Positions 50,953 through 60,724 are shown, numbered from the stretch's first letter. The stretch: 64,000 nt of DNA from RGIG4576 sp964536025 (GCA_964536025.1 CAZHXA010000007.1:1-64000); one strand, 5' to 3'. The notes: generated from the letters alone by a model not told the origin. Numbers and translations are program-made.

Positions 50953-52928
50953 TGTATTGTAGTTTCTATTTTACCTATAGGAGTGAAATGAACAAAATAT
51001 ACATTTTTATTGATGAATCCACTCCAATTGTTAATTCGTTCAAATTTAAATGAGTTTTGCAAACCGGTATATGGTTTAATATCGTTGTTAAAGTCTTTTC
51101 CGTATTTGCATAATATTTTCAAAAAAAATGAACCAGCATCGTATCCTAAATATCCAAATCGAGGTGCGGCATTTAGCATATCTTCACCATACCATTTTTT
51201 GTAATCTTCTTCAAAAGATATAATTCTATCATCTTTCGGATTAGCAAAAAAGCGAGAATAGAAATAAGTATCGGTTGCAAAGAAATAATCTTTCCAATCG
51301 GATATATATGTAACCCATTCGGGGTATCCTAACACAGAAATATCTAAATCAATTCTATCTTCTTTAATTTTTTTGACAACAGGCAATATTTGTGACATAA
51401 TGGATTTGTTTCCTGAAGTAGGTATGAATAAATATTTTTTTGCCGGTTCAAGCTTTTCTGTAATTGCATCTTGAGATAAAATACTTTGGTATTCAATAGT
51501 ATTTTGGGGTATATTTTTTTTAGTTAAAAAAGACTGTAAATCATCGGTGAAATCTTTCTTAGCACTACCTTTTTTATGAATAAATACGACTTCATATCCA
51601 TTAAATTCATTATCAAACCATTCGCAAATTACATCATGCATGAACGTTTGAGGAACATTAACTTGAAATAGATAAGGATTGGTGTTGTAATTGTCATTTT
51701 TTAAAGAAAAAGTATTAATCAAATAAATTTTATTTTCTTGGCAGAATTTTGAAGCGATGTTTAATTGTTCTACATCATCGGATGTGAAAATTAAATCCAT
51801 TTTTTTCATTTCCGGATATGATAATATTTGATTTAATACTTCCTGTTTGTTTTTTGTATCGTATGTGAAAATGTTGATATTATTATCGCTTTTTAATTCT
51901 TCAACAGCCATTAGTAAACCTTTATAAAACTCCGTATAAAGTAAAGCTGATTTAGATGGGGCTGAATTATCAAGCATATAAGGCAATAATAGGGCAATAT
52001 TGATTTCTTGGTTAGTATTATTATGAACGGAGTTGTATATTTCTTTAATTCGTTCAGAACTGTTGTCAGCCAATTCCTGTTCACAACCTTCACTAATTGA
52101 TATTCTTACAGTATCATTTTTTTCTTTTGGTAGTTGTATTGTTAAGCCTTCTTTAATTTTATCGATATTTGGGTTGGCTGCTTTTAGATCATCGACATTA
52201 ATACCTTCTTTTTTAGCAATTTTTTTATAATTATCGCCTTTTTGTATAACATAAGGCTCCATAGTGGTTACAGTAGTTTCTACTAACTTTGTTTTAATTG
52301 TGTTAGGAGTTATTTTTATTACCTCATTAATTTTAAAGTTTGTAGGAGAAATTCCGGGATTTAATGACAAAATTTGTTCAATATCAGTGCTGTATTTTTT
52401 TGATAAACTGAACAAGGTTTCTCCTTTTGAGATAGTATGAAATATCGTTTTTGTATCGTTCTTATCCGAATTATTATTAGTTGTAGTAGAATTTTCAGGT
52501 TGTGGTATTGTTAATGTTTGCCCTGTCTTTAAACCTACATTGGCTGATGGATTAAGAGCTATAATCGATTCTTGAGAAACATTATATGTTTTAGAAATTC
52601 CGTAAAGCGTTTGCCCTTTTTCAACAATATGAGTGAATTGATGAGTTTCACTTATGTTATTAGAGCTTGCTTCATTTATTAAACTTGTAGGAATGAGTAA
52701 AATGAAATCTTTTTTCAGCCCATTTATGATTGATGGATTATATTTTTTCAAATCATCTTGCGAAATATTTAATTTTTTTGATATTCCGAATATGGTTTCT
52801 TTTGCTTGTACTTTATAACAATAAAAAATAGTATTACCTATTGTTTTCTTAGGTAGATCCAATGAATAGGCAAAGCATTCAAAAACAATAAGTGCTATAA
52901 TTATTATAAATAACCTTTTAACTTTCAT
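50949..52928 (-). CDS. LysM-repeat protein with periplasmic-binding-like C-terminal domain
   Basis: A 659-residue exported protein starting at ATG 52928 (MKVKRLFIII); an earlier in-frame ATG at 52970 precedes the predicted transcript start. Signal peptide about 1-22. Four LysM repeats cover about 30-270, each with a (Y/H)xVxxxxTxxxISKKxxxxxxxLxxxNP pattern (for example TLYGISKTYNVS and TLFSLSKKYSTD). From about 300 to the end, a type I periplasmic-binding fold (INIALLLPYMLD, DLIFTSDDVEQLN, YEVVFIHKKG) as in Leu/Ile/Val-binding proteins and LpoA. It would sit on peptidoglycan and sense or activate something. Paired with the barrel protein downstream. Confidence 0.85.
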   Translation of the reverse strand: MKVKRLFIIIIALIVFECFAYSLDLPKKTIGNTIFYCYKVQAKETIFGISKKLNISQDDLKKYNPSIINGLKKDFILLIPTSLINEASSNNISETHQFTHIVEKGQTLYGISKTYNVSQESIIALNPSANVGLKTGQTLTIPQPENSTTTNNNSDKNDTKTIFHTISKGETLFSLSKKYSTDIEQILSLNPGISPTNFKINEVIKITPNTIKTKLVETTVTTMEPYVIQKGDNYKKIAKKEGINVDDLKAANPNIDKIKEGLTIQLPKEKNDTVRISISEGCEQELADNSSERIKEIYNSVHNNTNQEINIALLLPYMLDNSAPSKSALLYTEFYKGLLMAVEELKSDNNINIFTYDTKNKQEVLNQILSYPEMKKMDLIFTSDDVEQLNIASKFCQENKIYLINTFSLKNDNYNTNPYLFQVNVPQTFMHDVICEWFDNEFNGYEVVFIHKKGSAKKDFTDDLQSFLTKKNIPQNTIEYQSILSQDAITEKLEPAKKYLFIPTSGNKSIMSQILPVVKKIKEDRIDLDISVLGYPEWVTYISDWKDYFFATDTYFYSRFFANPKDDRIISFEEDYKKWYGEDMLNAAPRFGYLGYDAGSFFLKILCKYGKDFNNDIKPYTGLQNSFKFERINNWSGFINKNVYFVHFTPIGKIETTIQ

Positions 52929-52956
52929 CTTTAAAATATTTATCCAATTTATATCA

Positions 52957-52964
52957 CAAAAGTA
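52957..52964 (-). promoter_or_regulatory. -7 box of the LysM-barrel pair
   Basis: Minus-strand TACTTTTG, 29-36 bases before ATG 52928. Confidence 0.55.
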
Positions 52965-52984
52965 CATCAAAAAAACGAAAGTAT

Positions 52985-53018
52985 GAAAAAAGGCGACACA
53001 TTGTTGATATGTCGCCTA
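52985..53018 (-). terminator. terminator of the hexose phosphate mutase gene
   Basis: AGGCGACA (52991-52998) pairs with TGTCGCCT (53010-53017); on the minus strand the stem is followed by TTTTTC. It lies 28 bases past the stop at 53046. Confidence 0.83.
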
Positions 53019-53045
53019 ATAATTTTATTTTGAATAGAGTAAAAC

Positions 53046-54794
53046 TTAAATTCCAAGTTCTTTTGCTATGATATTAAGTTTTTCTTCTGCTGCTACATTG
53101 GTAGCTTCATATTCTTCTGCAGAAACTAAAGTACCATGAACTTCCATGTAAAATTTAATTTTAGGTTCAGTCCCGGAAGGACGTATTGAAACTTTTGTGC
53201 CATCTTCTGTGTAATATTGAAGAACATTTGATGTGACAGGCATGTTAAGTTTTTCAGTTTTACCGCTTTTTAAGCATTTAGCTTCAAGTGTAGAATAATC
53301 TTTGATAAGAACAACAGGAGAACCTGCTAAGCTCTTTAACGGATTTTCTCTGAATTGTTTCATTATTGCTGCTATTTCTTCAGCTCCAGATTTGCCTTTG
53401 CGAACCAAAGAAACGCCTTTTTCCTTAGAATATCCGTAGGTCTTATAAATATCAATTAGCATTGCATTCATGTCCATACCTTTTTCTTTACCCCATGCTG
53501 CAATTTCAGCCATTAATGATATAGCAGAAACAGCATCTTTATCTCGAACGAAATCTTCGGCAAGGAATCCATAACTTTCTTCACCGCCACCTAAGTAACG
53601 TGCAGAGCCTTCAAGCTCTCTCATAACTGTTGCAATCCATTTAAATCCGGTGAAACAGTCATACATTTTTATGTTTTGTTTTTCAGCGATATTCTTAATG
53701 GTGTCAGTAGTTACAATTGTTTTAACGATATATTCGTTTCCGGTCAGTTTGCCAAGCTCTTGATTTCTTTGCATTAAGTAATACAAGAAAATCATGACAA
53801 TTTGGTTACCGTTAAGTAATTCGTATTCACCTTTAATATTTTTTACGACTACACCTATACGATCGGCGTCAGGGTCGGAAGCCATTATTATGTCAGCATT
53901 GACCTCTTTTGCTTTTTTAATAGCCATAGCCATAGCCGAAGGAACTTCCGGATTAGGAGATTCAACCGTAGGAAAATCTCCACTTTGAATATCTTGCTCA
54001 GGTACATGTATGATGTTCTCAAATCCCCAAAAAGCAAGAGAACGAGGTATTAAATTTTTACCTGTTCCATGTATTGGAGTATAAACAATTTTCATGTCCT
54101 TATGACGTGCTATGACATCGGGGCTTAAAGATAGAGTTTTAATACGTTCAAGGTAAATCTTATCAATATCTTCACCTATTATTGTAATAAGTTCCTTATT
54201 TCCTGTAAACTTGATTTCTTTTACACTTTGAATCTTGTTGACATAGTCAATAGTGTTGGTATCATGAGGAGAAACCATTTGAGCACCGTCTTCCCAATAA
54301 GCTTTATAACCATTATATTCTTTTGGGTTATGTGAAGCTGTAATAACAACACCACTTTGACAGCCTAATTCGCGAATTGCGAATGAAATTTCTGGTGTAG
54401 GGCGACAATCTTCAAAAAGATAAACTTTAATACCATTTGCAGAAAAAATATTTGCTGTAATTTCGGCAAATTTGCGACTATTATTACGCACATCATGACC
54501 GACAACAACTTTGATTTCGTCTTTATCTTTAAAGGCATCTTTTAAATAATTAGCCAAACCTTGAGTTGCTGCACCTACGGTATAAATATTCATGCGATTT
54601 GAACCAACGCCCATAATGCCACGTAAACCACCTGTACCGAATTCCAAATCTTTGTAGAAACTTTCTATAAGGTCGGTTTTGTCATCATTTTCAAGCATTC
54701 TTTTCACTTCGGCACGTGTTTCTTCGTTATAATCATCACTAAGCCATGCGGTAGCTTTCGCAGTAACAGATTTAATCAATTCTTCATTTTCCAT
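53046..54794 (-). CDS. phospho-sugar mutase (phosphoglucomutase/phosphomannomutase)
   Basis: A 582-residue alpha-D-phosphohexomutase of the PGM2-like type. Phosphoserine loop TASHNPKEYNGYKAYW (about 152-167), metal loop SDPDADRIGV (about 307-316), sugar loop GGGEESYG, phosphate loop RPSGTEPKIKFY near the C-terminus. It interconverts hexose-1- and hexose-6-phosphates for glycogen or surface glycans; glucose versus mannose preference cannot be read. Single gene with a -7 box at 54840-54847 and a terminator. Confidence 0.92.
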   Translation of the reverse strand: MENEELIKSVTAKATAWLSDDYNEETRAEVKRMLENDDKTDLIESFYKDLEFGTGGLRGIMGVGSNRMNIYTVGAATQGLANYLKDAFKDKDEIKVVVGHDVRNNSRKFAEITANIFSANGIKVYLFEDCRPTPEISFAIRELGCQSGVVITASHNPKEYNGYKAYWEDGAQMVSPHDTNTIDYVNKIQSVKEIKFTGNKELITIIGEDIDKIYLERIKTLSLSPDVIARHKDMKIVYTPIHGTGKNLIPRSLAFWGFENIIHVPEQDIQSGDFPTVESPNPEVPSAMAMAIKKAKEVNADIIMASDPDADRIGVVVKNIKGEYELLNGNQIVMIFLYYLMQRNQELGKLTGNEYIVKTIVTTDTIKNIAEKQNIKMYDCFTGFKWIATVMRELEGSARYLGGGEESYGFLAEDFVRDKDAVSAISLMAEIAAWGKEKGMDMNAMLIDIYKTYGYSKEKGVSLVRKGKSGAEEIAAIMKQFRENPLKSLAGSPVVLIKDYSTLEAKCLKSGKTEKLNMPVTSNVLQYYTEDGTKVSIRPSGTEPKIKFYMEVHGTLVSAEEYEATNVAAEEKLNIIAKELGI

Positions 54795-54839
54795 AACAAT
54801 GAATGTATTTTAATATATTTATTTATAGTCAAGTATGTA

Positions 54840-54847
54840 CAAAAATA
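54840..54847 (-). promoter_or_regulatory. -7 box of the mutase gene
   Basis: Minus-strand TATTTTTG, 45-53 bases before the ATG at 54794. Confidence 0.5.
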
Positions 54848-54879
54848 TATCTTTTAAAATTAATGAGCAAATAATAGGG

Positions 54880-56172
54880 TTAACAACTGAAAAAATATTT
54901 CATAACTTTAATCATATTACAATGATCTGTAACCGATGCCGTTTCTCTTACGGAGTGCATTGCCCATAAAGCGTTACCTACGTCAACGCCTTCAATGTCA
55001 ATTTGTGATGTTAAAATATTTCCTAAAGTTGAACCTCCTGCAACATCGGAATGATTTACAAAATATTGATAAGGAGAACCGGCAGATTCACATAGGCTAC
55101 GAAAAATTGCGGCTGAATGTGCGTCGCTCATATATTTACAATTTGCATTTATCTTTATTACAGGACCGGCTCCGATTGCAGGATGATTAGTAGGGTCGTA
55201 TTTTTCGGCATAATTGGGATGGAAAGCGTGTGCGTTATCGGCAGAAATCATAAATGATTTAGCTATAGCTCTATAGAAATCCTCCATAGTTCCGTCTAGT
55301 GCCAAATTTATACGCTCCAAAATGTTTTTAAGCACAGGAGATGCTGCTCCTTGTTTGGTGCCACTTCCTGTTTCTTCGTTGTCAAATATAGCCATTATTC
55401 GAGTTGATTTATTGTCAGTTCCTTCTATCATAGCTACAAGAGTTGCATGAACCATAGACAAGTCATCAAGTCTCCCTGAGGATATAAATTCTTCGTGTAC
55501 GCCAACTAAATTAGACTTCTGAGTATCATGTAATAATAAATCAAAATCTAATATATCATTTATTTCGACTCCAAGCTCTTTAGATACTATATTTAATAAA
55601 ATGTTATCATTTTCCATTAAGTTATTAAATATGCCAAGTATCGGAAGCATATCTTTTTGTTTTGAGAGAGGATTACCTTCATTTACTGCACGATTAAAGT
55701 GTATAGCTAAATGAGGAATGAGCAAAATGGGGCGTTCTATCCTGATAATTTTTGTAATAGGACTAAGGTTGCTGTTACCCCTTAAAATAACTCTTCCTGA
55801 AATTGATAATGGTCTATCAAACCATGTATATAATATGGGACCACCATAAACTTCAGTATTTAATTTTATTATACCGTTTTCACTCTTAATCTTAGAATTA
55901 GGTTTTATTCTAAAGCAAGGTGAATCACTGTGTGCTGCAATAATTTTAAAACCGTTTTCAGAAAGAGGTTCAGAACCTATTGCAAATGCAAAAATTGCTG
56001 AATCATTTTTGGTAGTAAAATATTTTCCACCTTTTTCCAAAGTCCAAGCATCGGATAAATTCAGTTCTTTAAAACCGGCTTTATTAAGTTCATTTTTGAT
56101 TGTATTTACTGCACAAAAATTACATGTACTGTTATCAAGAAAATTCATTAATGATTTTATGTATTTTTCCAT
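54880..56172 (-). CDS. M18-family aminopeptidase
   Basis: A 430-residue dinuclear metallo-aminopeptidase (aspartyl aminopeptidase family). Metal and catalytic motifs: AAHSDSPCFRIKP (about 79-91), GRLDDLSM (about 233), DNEETGSGTKQGA (about 263-275), ADNAHAFHPNY (about 314) and the C-terminal SVTDHCNMIK. No signal peptide, so cytoplasmic; forms large tetrahedral complexes in known members. It lies 18 bases after the DUF5063 gene, as the last gene of the yicC operon. Confidence 0.93.
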   Translation of the reverse strand: MEKYIKSLMNFLDNSTCNFCAVNTIKNELNKAGFKELNLSDAWTLEKGGKYFTTKNDSAIFAFAIGSEPLSENGFKIIAAHSDSPCFRIKPNSKIKSENGIIKLNTEVYGGPILYTWFDRPLSISGRVILRGNSNLSPITKIIRIERPILLIPHLAIHFNRAVNEGNPLSKQKDMLPILGIFNNLMENDNILLNIVSKELGVEINDILDFDLLLHDTQKSNLVGVHEEFISSGRLDDLSMVHATLVAMIEGTDNKSTRIMAIFDNEETGSGTKQGAASPVLKNILERINLALDGTMEDFYRAIAKSFMISADNAHAFHPNYAEKYDPTNHPAIGAGPVIKINANCKYMSDAHSAAIFRSLCESAGSPYQYFVNHSDVAGGSTLGNILTSQIDIEGVDVGNALWAMHSVRETASVTDHCNMIKVMKYFFSC

Positions 56173-56190
56173 ATTATATTTGGTAGTTAA

Positions 56191-56712
56191 TTAGTCAATA
56201 AAATTCTCGCTATATTTTATGTTATGTATTGCACGTAATACATTTACCAATGTTTGTCCCCAATAAGATTTGAAATTTTCTTTTACAGCTAAAACAATAT
56301 CATTAGACGCTTCCGGAGTATTTTGTACCGATATAACCATATTATAAAATTCTTGGTATAAATCGGATAAATTTTCAGATATTGTTGTTGCGATTGGAGT
56401 ATCAGAGTATTTCATATCCTCCTCAAATACTTCAAGGTATACATCATCTTTTCCAAGTATTTGATAAATATTTTCCCTTATGGAATTATATGATTCTTCA
56501 TGTAAATAGGAATCTATATAGTAACTACATTCAATATTATCATCGTTTTCGATTACGTCGCTTACTGAAATATATATGCGAGGCAAAATTTTAATAACTT
56601 TATCAATGAAATCACAGCGTTCCATAGAAATAGAATTTTCGATTTCATGACAATATTCATTTGCTAAAGCAATAAAAGCTATTGTATTTCTTGATAGAGT
56701 ATTGTTTTCCAT
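56191..56712 (-). CDS. DUF5063-family protein
   Basis: A 173-residue cytoplasmic helical protein with strongly acidic composition. It begins NTIAFIALANEYCHEIENS and has DLYQEFYNMVISVQ and a final YWGQTLVNVLRAIHNI, which fit my recollection of the DUF5063 family of Bacteroidota. Function unknown. It lies between nadD (9 bases upstream) and the M18 gene in one operon, a position that suggests a housekeeping role. Confidence 0.78.
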   Translation of the reverse strand: MENNTLSRNTIAFIALANEYCHEIENSISMERCDFIDKVIKILPRIYISVSDVIENDDNIECSYYIDSYLHEESYNSIRENIYQILGKDDVYLEVFEEDMKYSDTPIATTISENLSDLYQEFYNMVISVQNTPEASNDIVLAVKENFKSYWGQTLVNVLRAIHNIKYSENFID

Positions 56713-56721
56713 TTTATATTA

Positions 56722-57297
56722 TTATAAATAAAGACCTTTTTCTAAAATATAACGATAAACATCTTGAGGCAAATAAAAATTCATGTTTCTATTTGCTTTT
56801 AATTGTTCTCGGATATATGTAGAAGATATTTCAATAATAGGTGAATTTAATTTTTTTACTTTTTTAGATAATTCATCGGGAATTATAATATCATAGCCTA
56901 ACCTTGGATAAACCAAAATCTCGTGTTTTGATAAAATCTTGTCTGATTGTTTCCATTTATGAAATATTTGCCAATTGTCTGCTCCTATAATTAACACGAA
57001 ATCATGTTGAGGAAACTTTTTTGTCAAAATATCAAGGGTGTTTGCCGTGTAAGATGGTTTGGGTAATGTGAATTCTAGTCCCGAAGTAATTACATTATCA
57101 CATTTTGACGCAACAAGTTCAGCCATAACAAGTCTATGCATGTCATAGCTGCTTTCTTGAGGCGTTTTTAATGGATTTTGAGGAGAAACCATCAACCATA
57201 ATTGCTCAATATCGGTATATTGAGTTATGTAATTAGCCAATATAGCGTGACCTGTATGTATGGGATTGAAAGAACCTCCTAAAATTCCTATTTTCAT
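56722..57297 (-). CDS. nadD: nicotinate-nucleotide adenylyltransferase
   Basis: A 191-residue nucleotidyltransferase making deamido-NAD from nicotinate mononucleotide and ATP. The GGSFNPIHTGH motif (about 6-16) with the HxGH-type site and the C-terminal ISSTYIREQL motif (about 157-166) are clear. Its product is the substrate of NadE (35853-37790). It follows gmk by 3 bases in the yicC-gmk-nadD run. Confidence 0.95.
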   Translation of the reverse strand: MKIGILGGSFNPIHTGHAILANYITQYTDIEQLWLMVSPQNPLKTPQESSYDMHRLVMAELVASKCDNVITSGLEFTLPKPSYTANTLDILTKKFPQHDFVLIIGADNWQIFHKWKQSDKILSKHEILVYPRLGYDIIIPDELSKKVKKLNSPIIEISSTYIREQLKANRNMNFYLPQDVYRYILEKGLYL

Positions 57298-57300
57298 CTA

Positions 57301-57870
57301 TTATAAAACAAAGTTTTTTATAATTTGTTCGGTTTTTTCTATTGCAACGTTTAATTGGTCATTTACAATTTGATAATCAAAATCGTTTGCAAATGATATT
57401 TCAAATTCAGCTTTACCAACTCTTTCGCTAATTGCTTCTATTGATTCGGTCCCTCTTGATAATAAACGTTGGCGTAAAATTTCAATGCTGGGTGGCATTA
57501 TGAAAATAGATAAAGCAGATTCTCCATAAATTTTCTTCACGTTAATACCACCTTTAACATCAATATCAAGAATTACGTTGCGTCCTAAAGAACAGATGCG
57601 TTCGATTTCTTTTTTTAATGTGCCATAATAGCGTCCGGGATAAACTTCTTCATATTCTACAAGTTCATCGTTTTTTATAGCTTTTTTAAAGTCTTCTTCG
57701 GTTAAGAAATAATAGTTTATACCATCTATTTCACCACGACGTGGTTCTCTTGTAGTTGCTGAAATAGAGAATGATAATTTCAACTCCTCATTTTTGATGA
57801 TTTCATTTATTATGGTTGATTTTCCACAACCTGATGGAGCTGAAATAATGATTAATTTACCTTTTGCCAT
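57301..57870 (-). CDS. gmk: guanylate kinase
   Basis: A 189-residue kinase phosphorylating GMP and dGMP. P-loop IIISAPSGCGKST (about residues 6-18), GMP-binding TTREPRRGEIDGINYYFL (about 39-56), and the RLLSRGTES lid. ATG 57870 (MAKGKLIIIS) is used; the in-frame start at 57915 would run back into yicC and add 15 residues that the family lacks. It is 7 bases from the yicC stop. Confidence 0.95.
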   Translation of the reverse strand: MAKGKLIIISAPSGCGKSTIINEIIKNEELKLSFSISATTREPRRGEIDGINYYFLTEEDFKKAIKNDELVEYEEVYPGRYYGTLKKEIERICSLGRNVILDIDVKGGINVKKIYGESALSIFIMPPSIEILRQRLLSRGTESIEAISERVGKAEFEISFANDFDYQIVNDQLNVAIEKTEQIIKNFVL

Positions 57871-57877
57871 AAGATGA

Positions 57878-58753
57878 TTACATAACATTAAGAACTTGTT
57901 CTTTAATTTGTTCAAGTTCGTCTTTCATTTTTACTACAATACGTTGCATTTCAGCATGATTTGACTTAGAACCTAAAGTGTTGATTTCTCGGCCCATTTC
58001 TTGACTTATGAACCCCAACTTTTTACCTTGTCCATGTCCTGTTTCTAATGTCTCCAAGAAATAATCCAAATGATTGGTTAATCGTAACTTTTCTTCGTTA
58101 ATATCAAGTTTCTCGATGTAATAAATCATTTCTTGTTCAAACCTGTTTCTATCATAATCCACTTGTCCCAGCTTGGAAATGGAGTCTTGAATGCGTGCTT
58201 TAATTTTCTCAACGCGTTCTTTCTCAAAGGGTTCAACTTCGAGTAGTAAACTTCTTATGTTTGAAATTTTTTCTTTAAAGAACGATTCCAATCTTTTACC
58301 TTCTTGTTTTCTGAATTCCATTAAAGCATTTATTGCTTTTGCAACGCTTTCAACAAGAGCTTTTAATTCACTCTCAGAAACTTCACTTGCATTATCGTTT
58401 TTTAGAGCATCAGGCATTCTTAGTAATGTAGCATACCAATCATCTGGTAATGGTATAGCCAATTCTGATGACATTTTTTCAATTTGAGCTTTATATGCAG
58501 TCAATACAGGTATATTTATGTTTGCCGTTGAATTTTCTTCTGAAATTTCTGTAGTTACAAACAACTCGACTTTTCCACGTTCTAAAGAGCGTGCAACATC
58601 ATTTCTTAAATCCAATTCTTTCTCTCTATAGATTTGTGGTATCTTTACCAACAAATCCAATTGCTTGCTGTTTAGGGATTTGATTTCGGTTGTTATCTTT
58701 TTACCTTCAATTGAAACAACCGATTTCCCAAATCCGGTCATTGATAAAATCAT
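57878..58753 (-). CDS. yicC: YicC-family endoribonuclease
   Basis: A 291-residue protein with the family's diagnostic ends: ILSMTGFGKSV at the N-terminus and GKKLGFISQEMGREINTLGSKS (about 240-261) with the conserved metal-site acidic residues, then a short helical C-terminus. Members are endoribonucleases implicated in mRNA/sRNA decay and stationary-phase survival. First gene of the yicC-gmk-nadD-DUF5063-M18 operon; the adjacency to gmk is widespread in bacteria. Confidence 0.93.
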   Translation of the reverse strand: MILSMTGFGKSVVSIEGKKITTEIKSLNSKQLDLLVKIPQIYREKELDLRNDVARSLERGKVELFVTTEISEENSTANINIPVLTAYKAQIEKMSSELAIPLPDDWYATLLRMPDALKNDNASEVSESELKALVESVAKAINALMEFRKQEGKRLESFFKEKISNIRSLLLEVEPFEKERVEKIKARIQDSISKLGQVDYDRNRFEQEMIYYIEKLDINEEKLRLTNHLDYFLETLETGHGQGKKLGFISQEMGREINTLGSKSNHAEMQRIVVKMKDELEQIKEQVLNVM

Positions 58754-58775
58754 GGTTCTAAATATTTATTTTATG

Positions 58776-58834
58776 CAAAAATAGTGTCTTATTTTCAAGA
58801 AATAGCAATAAAAACAGAAAAATTAATAAATTTG
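58776..58834. promoter_or_regulatory. divergent promoters yicC / tsaB
   Basis: Minus-strand TATTTTTG (58783-58776) is the yicC -7 box, 23 bases before its ATG. Plus-strand TAAATTTG (58827-58834) is the tsaB -7 box, 20 bases before ATG 58855 and overlapping any longer tsaB start at 58837. Confidence 0.65.
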
Positions 58835-58854
58835 CATTGAATTTGATTTTGAAT

Positions 58855-59541
58855 ATGGCAAATATATTAAATATAGATACATCAACTGATGTGTGTTCAG
58901 TTGCTTTAACAAGCGAAGGCATGGTTTTGGAACATAGAGAAGATTACGAAGGACAAAATCATGCTAAGGTGTTAAGCTCTTTTGTTAATGATATGCTTAC
59001 TTATGCAACGCCAAGAGGAATTAAACTTGATGCTGTAGCAGTGAGTATGGGACCGGGTTCTTATACAGGTTTGAGAATTGGATTGTCCGAAGCAAAAGGT
59101 TTATGTTTTGGAGCTGATGTTCCATTAATAGGTATTAGTACTCTTGAACTACTCGTTGTAACTGTTATGTTTAAAGAATTTTGGGATGACGATGTATTGT
59201 TTGTTCCCATGATTGATGCACGAAGAAAAGAAGTCTTTACTGGAGTATACAATCTTGCATTGGATAAAATAATGCAACCTCAACCATTGATTCTTGATGA
59301 AAATTCATTTCAAGAATTTGCTGATAAAAAAATGGTATTTATTGGAAATGGTTCCGATAAAGCAAAAGATATAATCAAATTACCAAATGCTAAATTTATC
59401 AGTGGAATAAAACCGGAAGCTGTAAATATGATGGCATTGGCTGAAAGAGCTTTTAAAAATAATGATTTTATTGATGTAGCATATTCGACTCCTCAATATC
59501 TAAAAGAATTTCAAAGTACTACTCCAAAAAATAAAATTTGA
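58855..59541 (+). CDS. tsaB: tRNA threonylcarbamoyladenosine biosynthesis protein TsaB
   Basis: A 228-residue ASKHA-fold protein that dimerises with TsaD in the t6A37 tRNA modification. Typical motifs: NILNIDTSTDVCSVAL (residues 3-18), MGPGSYTGLRIGLSEAKGL (about 66-84), and PMIDARRKEVF (about 119). ATG 58855 is used because of the promoter position. First gene of a plus-strand run with DUF4290 and rimM, a cluster about tRNA and ribosome quality. Confidence 0.93.
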   Translation: MANILNIDTSTDVCSVALTSEGMVLEHREDYEGQNHAKVLSSFVNDMLTYATPRGIKLDAVAVSMGPGSYTGLRIGLSEAKGLCFGADVPLIGISTLELLVVTVMFKEFWDDDVLFVPMIDARRKEVFTGVYNLALDKIMQPQPLILDENSFQEFADKKMVFIGNGSDKAKDIIKLPNAKFISGIKPEAVNMMALAERAFKNNDFIDVAYSTPQYLKEFQSTTPKNKI

Positions 59542-59570
59542 TAAATAATCTTCATTGAGTTTTTATATCT

Positions 59571-60170
59571 ATGATAGAATATAGTAACCAAAAAGAAAAA
59601 CTTTTGCTTCCGGAATATGGAAGGAATATACAACAAATGGTTGAATATTGTGCCACGATTGAGGATAGGGAAGAAAGAAATCGTTGTGCTAATACAATAA
59701 TTCAAACGATGGGTAATTTATTCCCTCAATTAAGAGATGATCCGGAATTTAATCATAAGTTATGGGATCATCTTGCGATAATGTCTAATTTTACTCTTGA
59801 TATTGATTACCCATATGAGGTAATTAAAAAGGATAACCTAAATACATTGCCTCAACCAATATCTTATCAATTGGACAATATTAAATATCGTCATTATGGT
59901 AAGATAATTGAGCAAATGATAAGTCGAGCTTGTGAATATCCTGAAGGAGAAGAACGTGATGGCTTAGTTTTATTGATTGCCAATCACATGAAAAAACTAA
60001 TTTATGGTATAAATAAAGAAGATGTTGAAGATGAAAAAATCTTTAATGATTTATATCAGTATTCGCATGGCAAGATAAAATTAAATAACGAGACCCATAA
60101 ATTGCATGTATTTAAAGAAGCTCCTGTCTCTCAAAATAGTGCAAAGAAAAATTCTAAAAAGAAAAAATGA
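59571..60170 (+). CDS. DUF4290-family protein
   Basis: A 199-residue cytoplasmic protein of the DUF4290 family as I recall it: start MIEYSNQKEKLLLPEYGRN, then MVEYCATIEDREERNRCA, LWDHLAIMSNFTLDIDYPY and a lysine-rich tail. It looks helical and has no catalytic motif I recognise. The family is confined to Bacteroidota. Its stop overlaps the rimM start by 4 bases (60167-60170), which suggests a ribosome-related role (inference). Confidence 0.82.
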   Translation: MIEYSNQKEKLLLPEYGRNIQQMVEYCATIEDREERNRCANTIIQTMGNLFPQLRDDPEFNHKLWDHLAIMSNFTLDIDYPYEVIKKDNLNTLPQPISYQLDNIKYRHYGKIIEQMISRACEYPEGEERDGLVLLIANHMKKLIYGINKEDVEDEKIFNDLYQYSHGKIKLNNETHKLHVFKEAPVSQNSAKKNSKKKK

Positions 60171-60703
60171 TTAAGCGAGAAGATTTGATTGAAATAGGAG
60201 TTTATAATAAACCCCATGGTATAAATGGTGAAATTTCTGCTACATTTGATTATGATTTGGAGACTATATCAGATGTGAATTGCTTTATCTCTGAAATTAA
60301 TGGAATATTTGTGCCTTTTTTTACTGAAAATAAGAGAGCAAAAAATTATAGTACTGCTCTTTTGAAAATAGAAGGTTTGGATGATGAGGAAAGTGTGAAG
60401 AAACTCGTTAACCATGTTATTTATACTATTAAATCAAATTTTAATTTCTCTCAAGAATTGTCGGAGAATAATGATGAATTGCCTCTTGATTACTTTATAG
60501 GATTTTCAATAATTGAAAATGAAAGTAAAAAAAAACTTGGCAAAATCGTAGATGTTGATTGTTCTACTGAGAATTATTTGTTTATTGTTGAATATAAGGA
60601 AAATAAAGTATTTATACCGGCAACCGACGATTTTATCACTGATATAGATTTAGATAAAAAAATATTAATAATGAGTTTACCGATAGGTATCTTAGAAATA
60701 TAA
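60167..60703 (+). CDS. rimM: ribosome maturation factor RimM
   Basis: A 178-residue 30S assembly factor that binds S19 and helps 16S rRNA 3' domain folding. The N-terminal RimM domain has EIGVYNKPHGINGEIS (about 7-22); the C-terminal PRC-barrel domain (about 100-175) has DYFIGFSII and FIPATDDFITDIDLDKKIL. Translationally coupled to the DUF4290 gene. Confidence 0.92.
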   Translation: MIKREDLIEIGVYNKPHGINGEISATFDYDLETISDVNCFISEINGIFVPFFTENKRAKNYSTALLKIEGLDDEESVKKLVNHVIYTIKSNFNFSQELSENNDELPLDYFIGFSIIENESKKKLGKIVDVDCSTENYLFIVEYKENKVFIPATDDFITDIDLDKKILIMSLPIGILEI

Positions 60704-60724
60704 ACCATTTAATATATTATAATC

